Of a stretch of DNA of 64,000 nucleotides, positions 1 to 8,642 are shown one piece after another. The notes under the pieces were generated by a model. That model saw only the letters and a list, made by a program, of their open reading frames with translations. It was not told the origin of the DNA and ran no database searches. The DNA is from Promethearchaeota archaeon (GTDB lineage Archaea > Asgardarchaeota > Lokiarchaeia > Sigyniarchaeales > SOKP01): assembly GCA_019058445.1 (NCBI GenBank), contig JAHPZA010000004.1, positions 416,184 to 480,183 of the forward strand, in the 5' to 3' direction. The translations under genes and the position numbers were made by a program. The first letter of the stretch is position 1. The number at the start of each line of letters is the position of its first letter.

Positions 1-503
1 ACCATGTAAATGAAAGATTAAATGAAATTGGTGATTATACGGAATTACTTCTAAAAAGTAAAGGATATGATGCCTTTTCTAAAAGTCAAAAAAATATTTT
101 TATAGATCAAAATACTAAAAGAACAGATTTACCTCATAAAACTGTTGCTACAAGAGCGGGTCTTGGATGGATTGGGAAATGTGCTTTGTTAATTACAGAC
201 CAATTTGGTGCTGCAATTCGTCTTACTACTGTATTAACTAATGCTGAGATAAAGGTAGGGAGTCCAATAAATAGCTCGAAATGTGGTGAGTGTGAAGAAT
301 GTAAAAAGATCTGCCCTGCAGAAGCCGTTAGAGGATATAATTGGGATATAAATCTGGAGAGAGATACCTTCTTTGAAGCTTTAAAATGTCGAGATAAAAT
401 CATTGAAAGGGGAGAAAAATTAAAATTAAGAGAGGCTATGTGTGGTTTATGTATCTATATATGTCCATGGACGCAAAAATATCTAAAGAATATTGGGGAT
501 TAG
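1..503 (+). CDS. QueG-like double 4Fe-4S cluster protein (5' end missing)
   Basis: The reading frame is open from the left edge, so this is the C-terminal part of a larger protein. The stretch ATRAGLGWIGKCALLIT matches the conserved core of the epoxyqueuosine reductase (QueG) family, in which an Arg-Ala-Gly-Leu-Gly-Trp-Ile-Gly-Lys segment precedes the iron-sulfur region. Two cysteine motifs follow: CGECEECKKICP and CGLCIYICP, the double [4Fe-4S] domain of that family. QueG itself needs cobalamin and makes queuosine in tRNA. Archaeal relatives are often uncharacterised reductases, so the exact substrate is not assigned. An ATG at 186 exists, but conserved family sequence lies upstream of it, so it is internal. 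Confidence 0.75.
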   Translation, partial: HVNERLNEIGDYTELLLKSKGYDAFSKSQKNIFIDQNTKRTDLPHKTVATRAGLGWIGKCALLITDQFGAAIRLTTVLTNAEIKVGSPINSSKCGECEECKKICPAEAVRGYNWDINLERDTFFEALKCRDKIIERGEKLKLREAMCGLCIYICPWTQKYLKNIGD

Positions 504-708
504 ACATAGGGTTTAAGATCTTATTTTTCTATCGTTTTTGAGAATTTTTTTTGCTTAAGAACAATTATAATTTATACTGAAATTATATTTAAGTAAAAAA
601 TGGTTATTTCTTTGATAATGAAAGTAATAAAATCGCTGAGATAATTTTGATTTATGAAAAATAGAAGAGATCTGCTAAATTACTAAATTTAAAAAAAATT
701 TTAAAATT

Positions 709-1491
709 ATGAAATGGAAGCATTCTTTACAAAAAAGACAGATTATTATCCTAATTCTAATTATAGGACTACTCACTGCAATAACTTCTTTAAATTTAAT
801 TCAGATTGAATATCAAATGAGAAGAAAAAGTATTAAGATAATGACTTGGAACATACATAATGGAGTTGGGATTGATGATGAATATGATTTAAACAGAATC
901 ACAACTATAATTAAAAGGAATCAACCTGATATTGTCGGTTTACAGGAAGTAGAAGAGGATATGGCTGAATATATTGCAGATGAGTTGAATATGGAATATT
1001 TTTTTGGGGCAGACTTTGATGATGATGAGGGGAATGCTATATTGAGTAAATATCCGATTGAAGATGTTGAAATTCTATATTTGTCTCCTGATAATAGCAG
1101 ATCACTTATAAGAGCAAATCTTATAATAGATTCTGAAATATGGTACTTATTTATAATTCATTTAACACTAAGACCTACAGAAGATAATTTAAGGCAAACA
1201 GAACAAATTTTATCCAAAGTATTAAAAGGGTATTCTAAACATGTTATATTAATGGGTGATTTCAATTTTGGACCCGATTCTGATCAATATGAAAAAATAA
1301 TGAATTATGAAAATATAGAATTTGTGGATACTTACAGATATTTAAATGAAGATCGTGGCCTTACTTTTAGAACAAATTATCTATTTAGGAGGATAGACTA
1401 TATTTTTTGTTCATCTGATCTGAAACCTATCAATAGTGAAGCAATTTATTCCCAAGCTTCAGATCATTGTGCTGTAATGACAACTTTCTAA
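709..1491 (+). CDS. Membrane-anchored endonuclease/exonuclease/phosphatase-fold hydrolase
   Basis: 260 residues. An N-terminal hydrophobic helix (about 11-31) follows a basic stretch, so the enzyme is probably anchored and faces outward or is released. The EEP (DNase I/sphingomyelinase-like) fold signatures are present in order: WNIHNG at 47-52, the metal-binding LQE with Glu80, GDFN at 183-186, a DYIF segment at 230-233, and the catalytic SDH at 251-253. These metal-dependent enzymes cleave phosphodiesters in nucleic acids, phospholipids or inositol phosphates; the substrate here is unknown. The gene stands alone with AT-rich gaps on both sides. The family assignment is firm and the function is open. 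Confidence 0.8.
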   Translation: MKWKHSLQKRQIIILILIIGLLTAITSLNLIQIEYQMRRKSIKIMTWNIHNGVGIDDEYDLNRITTIIKRNQPDIVGLQEVEEDMAEYIADELNMEYFFGADFDDDEGNAILSKYPIEDVEILYLSPDNSRSLIRANLIIDSEIWYLFIIHLTLRPTEDNLRQTEQILSKVLKGYSKHVILMGDFNFGPDSDQYEKIMNYENIEFVDTYRYLNEDRGLTFRTNYLFRRIDYIFCSSDLKPINSEAIYSQASDHCAVMTTF

Positions 1492-1590
1492 AATAAAAGA
1501 ATCAAGTTGCGTTTGTCTTATTGTATTAGACCTTTAACTATAGCATAATTGTAAAAAGGAAAAAAAGGATAAAAAAAAACAGTGAAAATT

Positions 1591-4398
1591 CTAAATTTTC
1601 AATTGTTCTTTTTCTAATGTTAGTGTATAGGCTTCGTTCATTGCAATTTCGAAAATTTTAACTTTAAATCGATCATGCAGAGGGGAGATTTTACAACCCG
1701 CATAGGTTATTTTATATAAAAACTGTGTTAATTTTCCAACGCCACCAATCATTGCTGCTGCCCTCTCAAATTCTTTAAGAGTATTACTATCAAATCCGCC
1801 GAAAAAACCTGCAAGGAAAGCAAAAAAATACATAAAAACAAAAATACCGACAACGAATAATAATAACACGTTAATTATTTTATCTCCTAAAGGTATTTCC
1901 CATACTAATAAACTGACAAATCTTAAGCATACATACGTGATAATTGCGGCGATTCCAGGTGCGATAAACGAGGTCCAAGGATATAGTTTATAGTCGGAAA
2001 TTTTTTTCTTCACAACAATCCATACAAAAAGATTTTTTATTATTAAGGCAGGAATGTATGCAATAATAACATAAATCATATTATTGAAATTCATCAATAA
2101 AATAAGCAATAATATGGCTCTTAACATTTGTTCAATAATCCACGCTATTCCAGCATATAAAGTTTTTCCTGTGCCTTCAAAAGTAGCATCACCGATCCAA
2201 GAATACGGACCAAAAAGTTGAAAGATTATGAGAAAGCCAAGATAATATGTTGCCCGAGCCCAAGTTGGTCCTGCTGCACCAAGAATAAATAAATCTCCAG
2301 TAGCCAGCAGTACAGCCACTAAAAAGAATGCGAGATAGTTACACCACTTAAAACCCTGATAAATATAGAGTTTTACTAAATTTGGACGATTATGCTCATA
2401 TGCCTCCGAAAATCCTCCTAAAAGACTATTGGCAAACAACGCAAGAAAAGAAATTATTATAACAAGGTTATATGCAAGGTTAAAATACCCAAATTCGTTT
2501 GAATAATTAGGAACATATATAGCAATAAGGACCATCTGAAAAAGCCATACAGCAGGAACCCAAATATTACCAATCATCAATTTCACACCATAAGACAACG
2601 CCTCATTCAGTTCTTGTTTGAAAAAATCAGCTCTAAAAATTCGTTTAACAGAAAACCCCTGCTTTTTAAAGAATATCATAGTAATAAAGAATGTACTCCA
2701 CTCAGCAAAATATGCCCCAAAAGCATAACCTATCCCTGCACCTAATGCTTCACCGTAAATTGGGTTCATTCTACCCCATTCTCTGAAGATTAAAATAAAA
2801 ATTATTTGACCAATTAGATTGAGAACTACTGCATATAAAATATACCCTACAAGCTGTAAATCTCCACGCTGTTGGCCTTGAAATATGTAGATAAATACTA
2901 AAAAGAAACCTGGATACTGAACAAGCGAATATGAGATAAATATCCAAGTCATATGAGCCATATTAGTCTGTGGGAAAATTATCGAGCCAATAAGTGCAAT
3001 TAATATTATCTGCAGCATTCCCGTAAGGATCTGCCACCACACGAAAATTTGGATATAGTGAATCGCTTTATCGGGGTCTTTTACCCTATATTGGGCGAAA
3101 TATTTAGCCAGTGCAAATGAAGTTCCTACATCAAATACCATCCAAATGGCCTGAAAGAATTGATAAGCAAAATTATAATATCCAGATGCCTGTGGGTAAG
3201 GTTGAACGTAGCGTGGAATAATGAAAGTAGTAACAACTAATTGGGGCATGACTATCAATAATCCTAAAAAGAAACTGAAAAAAAATCCGGAAATCTGGCG
3301 ATGTGTTCCGATTTGTTCCCATTCATCTTTTAAATCTATTTTTGTTTTCTTTTCTAATTCCTCAATCTCTTTTTTTTCTAAGAGCTTTAATTCTTCAAGA
3401 GAGATTATTGGAGGAGGTTCTGTTGCCTCCATTTTTTCTGCTTCATCCTTCTTGTCTGGTGTGGATTTCTTATCTATAGGATTGAGTTTTGATCTTCTTC
3501 TAACGGTTAAAAATAGTAGAATAGCCACAATTGAGACAATAGAAACATACACTGATAATAATATCTGTTCAAACAGATGGGGAACCGGACTATATTCCCA
3601 TTGATGATATTCGGGGATAGGTTCATCTTGGCAATCTTGAATTACACTATATATGAAATAATTGAAATAAGGCCAAAGTTTAAACTCTTTATTATACGCA
3701 TCTTCCATTAAACCAGTGAAAATGGAAATTTTCCCCTTTCCTAGATCTCTCTCTCCAAATATTAGAGTTTTATACTTTTCTTGTTCTAGATTTTTAGAGA
3801 TGGGGTAGCCTTTAATAATTACATCTACAGAATCATTTAAGTCGTGCAATATTAGTATATCTTTTAAGTCTGGGGCGGAATTCCATTCGATTTTTTTGCT
3901 GATCTCATGATCCTCATCTTTAGGAGTGAGTACGTATTCTTCATCATTGTATCCCATATCAGCACTTTTTTCAAGAATATTTAACTTTTCTAAAAGATAA
4001 GATTCATCCTCCAAATTTGGGCCACATAGTAAAAACAGCCCACCTCCTTTTTTAATAAACGTCGTCAAATTATTTATTTCAAGATCGTTGAATTCATCTA
4101 CATCTGGATCCAAAAGTACTACTACATCATAGTCATCTGCATCCCTTAATTCGGAAATTCTATCGGTTTTGTCAATTTCGAATGAATCGTCAATTTTTAA
4201 GGATCTTATAAAATTATCGTAATCCCCGTTATATACCACTAAAATTTCAACATTGTTATCTTTATCAGTTGAACCTGCAGCTTTAATTGGATGTAATGCA
4301 AGTGCAAACACCATGACATATCCGATTAATAAAATAAGAGAAATTATGAGTATTTTAGGAGTTCTATCTTTTTTGTGAAAAATAAATTCTAATTTCAT
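1591..4398 (-). CDS. Fusion: extracytoplasmic domain plus MOP-type (Wzx/MurJ-like) flippase
   Basis: 935 residues. An N-terminal helix (about 15-40) is followed by a soluble outside-facing domain (to about 280). This reads like the GATase-like/DUF4350 sensors linked to membrane exporters, with an EILVVYNGDYD start and a GGGLFLLCGP loop. A second helix (about 285-305) leads to a charged, Lys/Glu-rich cytoplasmic linker predicted to be helical (about 310-365). The rest is a polytopic domain of roughly twelve or more helices resembling polysaccharide (lipid-linked oligosaccharide) flippases of the MOP superfamily. By homology it would flip a glycolipid precursor across the membrane. I infer the soluble domain senses or binds the cargo. 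The fusion is unusual; no glycosyltransferase lies nearby. Confidence 0.7.
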   Translation of the reverse strand: MKLEFIFHKKDRTPKILIISLILLIGYVMVFALALHPIKAAGSTDKDNNVEILVVYNGDYDNFIRSLKIDDSFEIDKTDRISELRDADDYDVVVLLDPDVDEFNDLEINNLTTFIKKGGGLFLLCGPNLEDESYLLEKLNILEKSADMGYNDEEYVLTPKDEDHEISKKIEWNSAPDLKDILILHDLNDSVDVIIKGYPISKNLEQEKYKTLIFGERDLGKGKISIFTGLMEDAYNKEFKLWPYFNYFIYSVIQDCQDEPIPEYHQWEYSPVPHLFEQILLSVYVSIVSIVAILLFLTVRRRSKLNPIDKKSTPDKKDEAEKMEATEPPPIISLEELKLLEKKEIEELEKKTKIDLKDEWEQIGTHRQISGFFFSFFLGLLIVMPQLVVTTFIIPRYVQPYPQASGYYNFAYQFFQAIWMVFDVGTSFALAKYFAQYRVKDPDKAIHYIQIFVWWQILTGMLQIILIALIGSIIFPQTNMAHMTWIFISYSLVQYPGFFLVFIYIFQGQQRGDLQLVGYILYAVVLNLIGQIIFILIFREWGRMNPIYGEALGAGIGYAFGAYFAEWSTFFITMIFFKKQGFSVKRIFRADFFKQELNEALSYGVKLMIGNIWVPAVWLFQMVLIAIYVPNYSNEFGYFNLAYNLVIIISFLALFANSLLGGFSEAYEHNRPNLVKLYIYQGFKWCNYLAFFLVAVLLATGDLFILGAAGPTWARATYYLGFLIIFQLFGPYSWIGDATFEGTGKTLYAGIAWIIEQMLRAILLLILLMNFNNMIYVIIAYIPALIIKNLFVWIVVKKKISDYKLYPWTSFIAPGIAAIITYVCLRFVSLLVWEIPLGDKIINVLLLFVVGIFVFMYFFAFLAGFFGGFDSNTLKEFERAAAMIGGVGKLTQFLYKITYAGCKISPLHDRFKVKIFEIAMNEAYTLTLEKEQLKI

Positions 4399-4454
4399 AG
4401 ATTATAATTTTAATTTACTCTTTAAATAAGTATCTTAAAAATTACATAAATGTG

Positions 4455-4478
4455 GAAAAAAAATATTTTTTTTTAAGA
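4455..4478 (-). terminator. T-rich terminator after the HdrD/GlcF-like gene
   Basis: Immediately after the stop of the Fe-S gene, the minus strand carries two oligo-T stretches, the second eight T long. Uridine-rich tracts directly after stop codons are the usual archaeal intrinsic termination signal. No hairpin is needed or seen. Confidence 0.4.
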
Positions 4479-5651
4479 TTACTCAAGTATTTCAATATCG
4501 AGTTGGTCCAAAATCTCAATTAAATCAAGCACTTCGAAACCCATATTGAATGTTTCATTGGCATCGCTTAAGTTTGTCTTACAAAAGGGGCACATAGAGG
4601 TCAATACGGCAGCCCCTGTTTCTTTAGCTTCTTCCAGCCTCTCTTTTGAAATTTCTAAAGCCCAATCAGGGTACCCAATTTTTACACCTCCGCCTGCACC
4701 ACAACACCATGCATTTTCTCTAATTCTTTCCATCTCAACGAACTTAATTCCCGGGATTTGTTTTATTACTTCCCTGGGAACTTCATACATATCCATATGT
4801 CTTCCAAGATGGCAAGGATCGTGATACGTTATTACTTTGTCATAATTTGAGGCAATTTTGATTTTTCCGTCATTTAGAAGTTTTTTAATCAGTTCCCCCG
4901 TATGATAAACTTCAAATCCTAAGTCTGCTCCGAATTTTTCATAATCTTTCAATAAAGTTCTATAGCATCCCGCACAAGAAGTTACCACTTTAGAAGCACC
5001 TGCATTTTTTATTCGTGCAATATTGTAGTTCATAAAATCGGATGCACAATCTACTTGTCCAGTTCTTAACATTGGACTTGTGCAGCAATGTTCATCAACT
5101 AAAGTAAAATCTATACCTGTTTTTTTAAGAAGTCTAAGTGTTGCATCCCTTAAATTTTGTTGACGATAATTTGAAGTACAACCTATGAAGTAAACCCATT
5201 CTGCTTCATCTGGTAAATCGTATTCTTTCTTTAATGCTTCATTATCAGAGTTTGGCTCTCCATAAGGATTCCACATCTCGGGATTAGTTGCCCGCTCTAC
5301 CAATACTTTTTGTTTTTCAGGGCAAAATCCGCTCTTTGTGGCTTCAGCGCGAGCTGCTTCAATCATATCCACAAGTAAGAAATTAAATTTTTCAAATCTG
5401 CAATTTTCCATACAATTCCCACAGGTTGGGCAGGAGTAGAGTACGTTTGCTAAATTCTCGCTCCATTGCAGATCTCCATTAATTACTCCATAGATAAGCC
5501 ATAGTCTTCCTCCCGTACTGTATGTTTCAAAGCGATGCTTTTTATAGCTAGGACAGTTAAAATCATTATAATCATAAGTGAATTTACAATATCCACATCG
5601 AAAGCATCTATGGATGATATCTTTCCAATCTAATTCTGCTTCACTTGTCAT
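4479..5651 (-). CDS. HdrD/GlcF-like iron-sulfur oxidoreductase subunit
   Basis: 390 residues. The N-terminal ferredoxin-like part has Cys16-x2-Cys19-x2-Cys22 with Cys33 farther along, and Cys74-x2-Cys77-x2-Cys80-x3-Cys84. Both differ from the textbook CxxCxxCxxxCP spacing. Two CCG domains follow, with HCCTSP and CAGCYR in the first and CHLGRH, CCGAGGG and CPFC in the second. These bind the noncubane or [4Fe-4S] centres in heterodisulfide reductase D, lactate and glycolate oxidases. It starts 3 nt after the stop of the upstream GlcD-like gene. Its Shine-Dalgarno site (GAGGTG) is built into the last codons of that gene, so the two are co-translated. It probably accepts electrons from the flavoprotein and passes them to a carrier; the carrier is not identifiable. 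Confidence 0.8.
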   Translation of the reverse strand: MTSEAELDWKDIIHRCFRCGYCKFTYDYNDFNCPSYKKHRFETYSTGGRLWLIYGVINGDLQWSENLANVLYSCPTCGNCMENCRFEKFNFLLVDMIEAARAEATKSGFCPEKQKVLVERATNPEMWNPYGEPNSDNEALKKEYDLPDEAEWVYFIGCTSNYRQQNLRDATLRLLKKTGIDFTLVDEHCCTSPMLRTGQVDCASDFMNYNIARIKNAGASKVVTSCAGCYRTLLKDYEKFGADLGFEVYHTGELIKKLLNDGKIKIASNYDKVITYHDPCHLGRHMDMYEVPREVIKQIPGIKFVEMERIRENAWCCGAGGGVKIGYPDWALEISKERLEEAKETGAAVLTSMCPFCKTNLSDANETFNMGFEVLDLIEILDQLDIEILE

Positions 5652-5654
5652 TTT

Positions 5655-7022
5655 TTACACCTCCCAATTTCCAGGATTCATAATTCCATTAGGATCTACG
5701 ATATTACGGATGGTTTTTAAGAGCATTTTATAATTAGGATCCATTTTTTCAATCATTAATTTTTGACCACCCAATTCTGCTTTCCATGGGAGTCCTCCTA
5801 AATTTAACACCATTTCATTGGTTTCATGAAGTGCTTTTCTAGCTTTTTCCATATCCTCCGGATCAGCCCTATTAAATGAATATGAGGCAGCAAACATTAC
5901 GGCATGACCTCTTCCGATTATTCGAGAAACTTGCGTTGGGACAATCCCATACTTCAGAGAAATATCGCGCGCTATTTCGATAGCTTCTGGTATCTTTTCT
6001 AAAGGCATAAAGGAGCCGACATATTCGAAACCACCCCCTTTTCTAAAATCAGCAGCTTTTGCGGCAAATTGAGGTTGTTCTAAAAAAATATCATAATATT
6101 TAGGAGGCATTTTCATAAAAGTCGCTTTATTTTTACGATACATCTTTTTCAGTATTTTTGTTTTAGACGCTAGTTCTTCTTGAGTATCTCCATTTATATA
6201 AAGCATAAGAATTGCATATCCTTTCATAAAATCTGGCTTTTCTGCCAATGCAACCATTAGATCTTCAGGTATATCAGTTTTTGTAAGATTCAAAACCAAT
6301 TCTGGAATAGTGTCTAGATCTTTGATTAAGCCGATGACAATATCTCGAAATTTAGGCTTTGGGAATAATTTGATAGATAATTTTGTTACAATCCCCATCG
6401 TTCCGAAAGCACTAGTAAAAAGACCAACTAAGTCCGGTATGGGGCCTCTCGTAAACCAATATTTAGACATTGCACATGACCCAACTTTTAATACCTCTCC
6501 ATTTGCTAACACAACTTCTAATCCATTTATCATCGCTCCATGATCTCCGTACTTCTGTGATAAATAACCAGAACCGTGTATTAGCGCGTTTCCAGCTAAT
6601 GTTATTGATGGGGGCGCATCTGGAAATGGAGCTCGAAGATCTGGATATTTTTCATTTAAATAAGAAATGATTTGCCCGGAGGTTACCCCAGCTTCTACTA
6701 AAGCATATCGGCTTGTCTCATTTATTTCAATTATTTTATCCATTCGCTTCATGTCTAAAACGATGCCACCCTTAACCGGAATTACTAATCCACTTAAGGT
6801 CATTCCCCCTCCCATAGGGATGATTGGAATTTTTTCTTCGTTAGCTATCCTTACAATTTGTTGTACTTCTTCGACTGTTTCTGGCATAGCTACGAAGTCC
6901 ACAGGTCGAGGGTGAGAAACCCCTGGATCTTGGGAATAAATAAAGAGTTCTTCCGGACTATTTGATGCAAAATCTTTACCTACAATTTCTTCTAGTTTAC
7001 TTAACACTTCAACATTACTCAT
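5655..7022 (-). CDS. GlcD-like FAD-dependent 2-hydroxyacid dehydrogenase, copy 1
   Basis: 455 residues. A PCMH-type FAD-binding domain (about 35-215) carries PMGGGMTLSG and a GSGYLSQKYGDHG loop. The FAD-linked oxidase C-terminal domain ends in DPNGIMNPGNW, the family's conserved tail. Members oxidise D-lactate, glycolate or related 2-hydroxyacids. A TTG 15 nt further upstream is possible, but the ATG at 7022 is preceded by GGTGG at an 8-nt distance and aligns with the start of copy 2, so I use it. It is coupled to the downstream Fe-S subunit, giving a plausible GlcD-HdrD pair. It is the only one of the four copies directly linked to an electron-transfer partner. Confidence 0.85.
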   Translation of the reverse strand: MSNVEVLSKLEEIVGKDFASNSPEELFIYSQDPGVSHPRPVDFVAMPETVEEVQQIVRIANEEKIPIIPMGGGMTLSGLVIPVKGGIVLDMKRMDKIIEINETSRYALVEAGVTSGQIISYLNEKYPDLRAPFPDAPPSITLAGNALIHGSGYLSQKYGDHGAMINGLEVVLANGEVLKVGSCAMSKYWFTRGPIPDLVGLFTSAFGTMGIVTKLSIKLFPKPKFRDIVIGLIKDLDTIPELVLNLTKTDIPEDLMVALAEKPDFMKGYAILMLYINGDTQEELASKTKILKKMYRKNKATFMKMPPKYYDIFLEQPQFAAKAADFRKGGGFEYVGSFMPLEKIPEAIEIARDISLKYGIVPTQVSRIIGRGHAVMFAASYSFNRADPEDMEKARKALHETNEMVLNLGGLPWKAELGGQKLMIEKMDPNYKMLLKTIRNIVDPNGIMNPGNWEV

Positions 7023-7030
7023 GGTATATA

Positions 7031-7074
7031 CCACCAATTTTAAAATATAACCTATTATTTACTTGATTTTATAG
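7031..7074 (-). promoter_or_regulatory. Promoter and SD site of GlcD copy 1
   Basis: On the minus strand CTATAAAAT (7074-7066) lies after an A-rich stretch resembling a BRE-TATA element. GGTGG (7035-7031) is 8 nt before the ATG. The distance from TATA to start leaves about 20 nt of leader. A related A-rich element with the same AAGATAAAAAAA core precedes copy 2 (around 8558-8590), so copies 1 and 2 probably share promoter ancestry. Confidence 0.4.
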
Positions 7075-7147
7075 ATTTTTTTATCTTGATATGAATAAAT
7101 ATTATTCTCTTTTTATATTTTTAATAATTATTCATTTTAGGATCTAA

Positions 7148-8518
7148 TCAAATAATTTCCCAATTCCCAGGATTCATTATTCCATTTGGATCTAGAGTAT
7201 TTCGTATGGTTTTTAGTAAATATTTATAATTCGGATCCATTTTCTCGAGAATTAATTTTTGTCCGTCTAATTCCGCTTTCCATGGAATACCACCAAGTTC
7301 TAAAGCAAGTTTATTCGTTTCATGGAGCGCATTGCGTGCATTTTCCATCTCCTTAGGATCAGCTCTATTGAACGAATAAGAGAAAAACATTACTATAGTG
7401 TGGGTTTCACCAATTAATCTTGATCCTAATGTAGGAGGAATTCCATATTTTCTTGAAACTTCAGCACCCTTTTTATATGCATCAGGAATTTTTTCCAATG
7501 GCATAAATGCTCCAACATATTCAAAACCACCGCCTTTTCTATAATCTGCAGCTCCTGCTGCAAAAATTGGTCTACCCAAATATAAATCATGCATCTTTTT
7601 GGGTGCTTTCATAAATCTTGCACCAGATTTACGATATAATTTCTTTAAGATTTTAACTTGTTCATCTAAAGTTTCTTGTGTTTCCCCAGTGATATATGTC
7701 ATAAGAAAAACATAGCCTTTCATCCATTCGGGTTTATCCTGCATACCTAGTAATACATCTTCAGCAATACCAATGGCAGTTAATTTATAAAGTAAATCTG
7801 GGATTTTTTCAGGATCTTCCATTAAACCAAATACGATATCCCTCTTTTTAGGTTTTGCAAATAATTGAATTGATAGCTTAGTGATTATTCCCATTGTTCC
7901 AAAAGCACTTATAAATAATCCTATAAAATCAGGTATAGGCCCTCTACCAAACCAATAATCTGATAAAGCACAAGATCCAAACTTAGCAATCTCTCCATTT
8001 GGAAGTATAACTTCTAAACCATTGATCAGACCTCCATAATCACCGTATCTTTGGGATAAATACCCAGAGCCATGGATTAATACGTTTCCTACTATTGTTG
8101 CTGAGGGCGGAGCGTCAGGAATGGGCGGTTGTAAATCAGGATAATTTTCTCTAAGATATGTCAGTAATTTGCCTGTAGTAACTCCTGCTTCTATTAGGGC
8201 ATAGCGACTAAATTTGTTAATCTCAAGTATTTCATCCATGCGTTTCATGTCTAAAACGATACCTCCTTTAACAGGGATTATAAGTCCAGAAAGAGTTAAT
8301 CCTCCACCCATAGGAACAATCGGGATCTTTTCGTTATTTGCTAATTGTACGATTTTCTGAACCTCTTCAGTTGTTTTGGGCATTACTACAAAATCAACTG
8401 GACGAGGAATTGACGCTCCAGGATCATGAGAATAAATAAAGAGGTCTTCCCGCTTATTTGAGGCAAAATCTTTTCCCACAATTTCTTTTAATTTACTTAA
8501 TACTTCAACACTATTCAT
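7148..8518 (-). CDS. GlcD-like FAD-dependent 2-hydroxyacid dehydrogenase, copy 2
   Basis: 456 residues and closely similar to copy 1 along its whole length: the same N-terminal SVEVLSKLKEIVGKDF block, the FAD-binding PMGGGLTLSG and GSGYLSQRYGDYG, and the DPNGIMNPGNW tail. The start ATG follows GGGG at about 9 nt. It is separated from copy 1 by 125 bp that contain a promoter-like element, so it can be transcribed independently. Differences cluster in the C-terminal half (for example 230-330), the part that in this family shapes the substrate pocket, so a different 2-hydroxyacid is plausible. That is an inference. No separate Fe-S subunit accompanies it. Confidence 0.85.
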   Translation of the reverse strand: MNSVEVLSKLKEIVGKDFASNKREDLFIYSHDPGASIPRPVDFVVMPKTTEEVQKIVQLANNEKIPIVPMGGGLTLSGLIIPVKGGIVLDMKRMDEILEINKFSRYALIEAGVTTGKLLTYLRENYPDLQPPIPDAPPSATIVGNVLIHGSGYLSQRYGDYGGLINGLEVILPNGEIAKFGSCALSDYWFGRGPIPDFIGLFISAFGTMGIITKLSIQLFAKPKKRDIVFGLMEDPEKIPDLLYKLTAIGIAEDVLLGMQDKPEWMKGYVFLMTYITGETQETLDEQVKILKKLYRKSGARFMKAPKKMHDLYLGRPIFAAGAADYRKGGGFEYVGAFMPLEKIPDAYKKGAEVSRKYGIPPTLGSRLIGETHTIVMFFSYSFNRADPKEMENARNALHETNKLALELGGIPWKAELDGQKLILEKMDPNYKYLLKTIRNTLDPNGIMNPGNWEII

Positions 8519-8642
8519 TTTTGTTAGCCCCTAATTCAACAAAAAACAATTTATCTTTGAAATAAAAGATTTTTTTTATCTTGATAAGATTATATATTTG
8601 TCTCTTTTTATTCTTATAATAATTATTCATTTGAGCCGTAAA

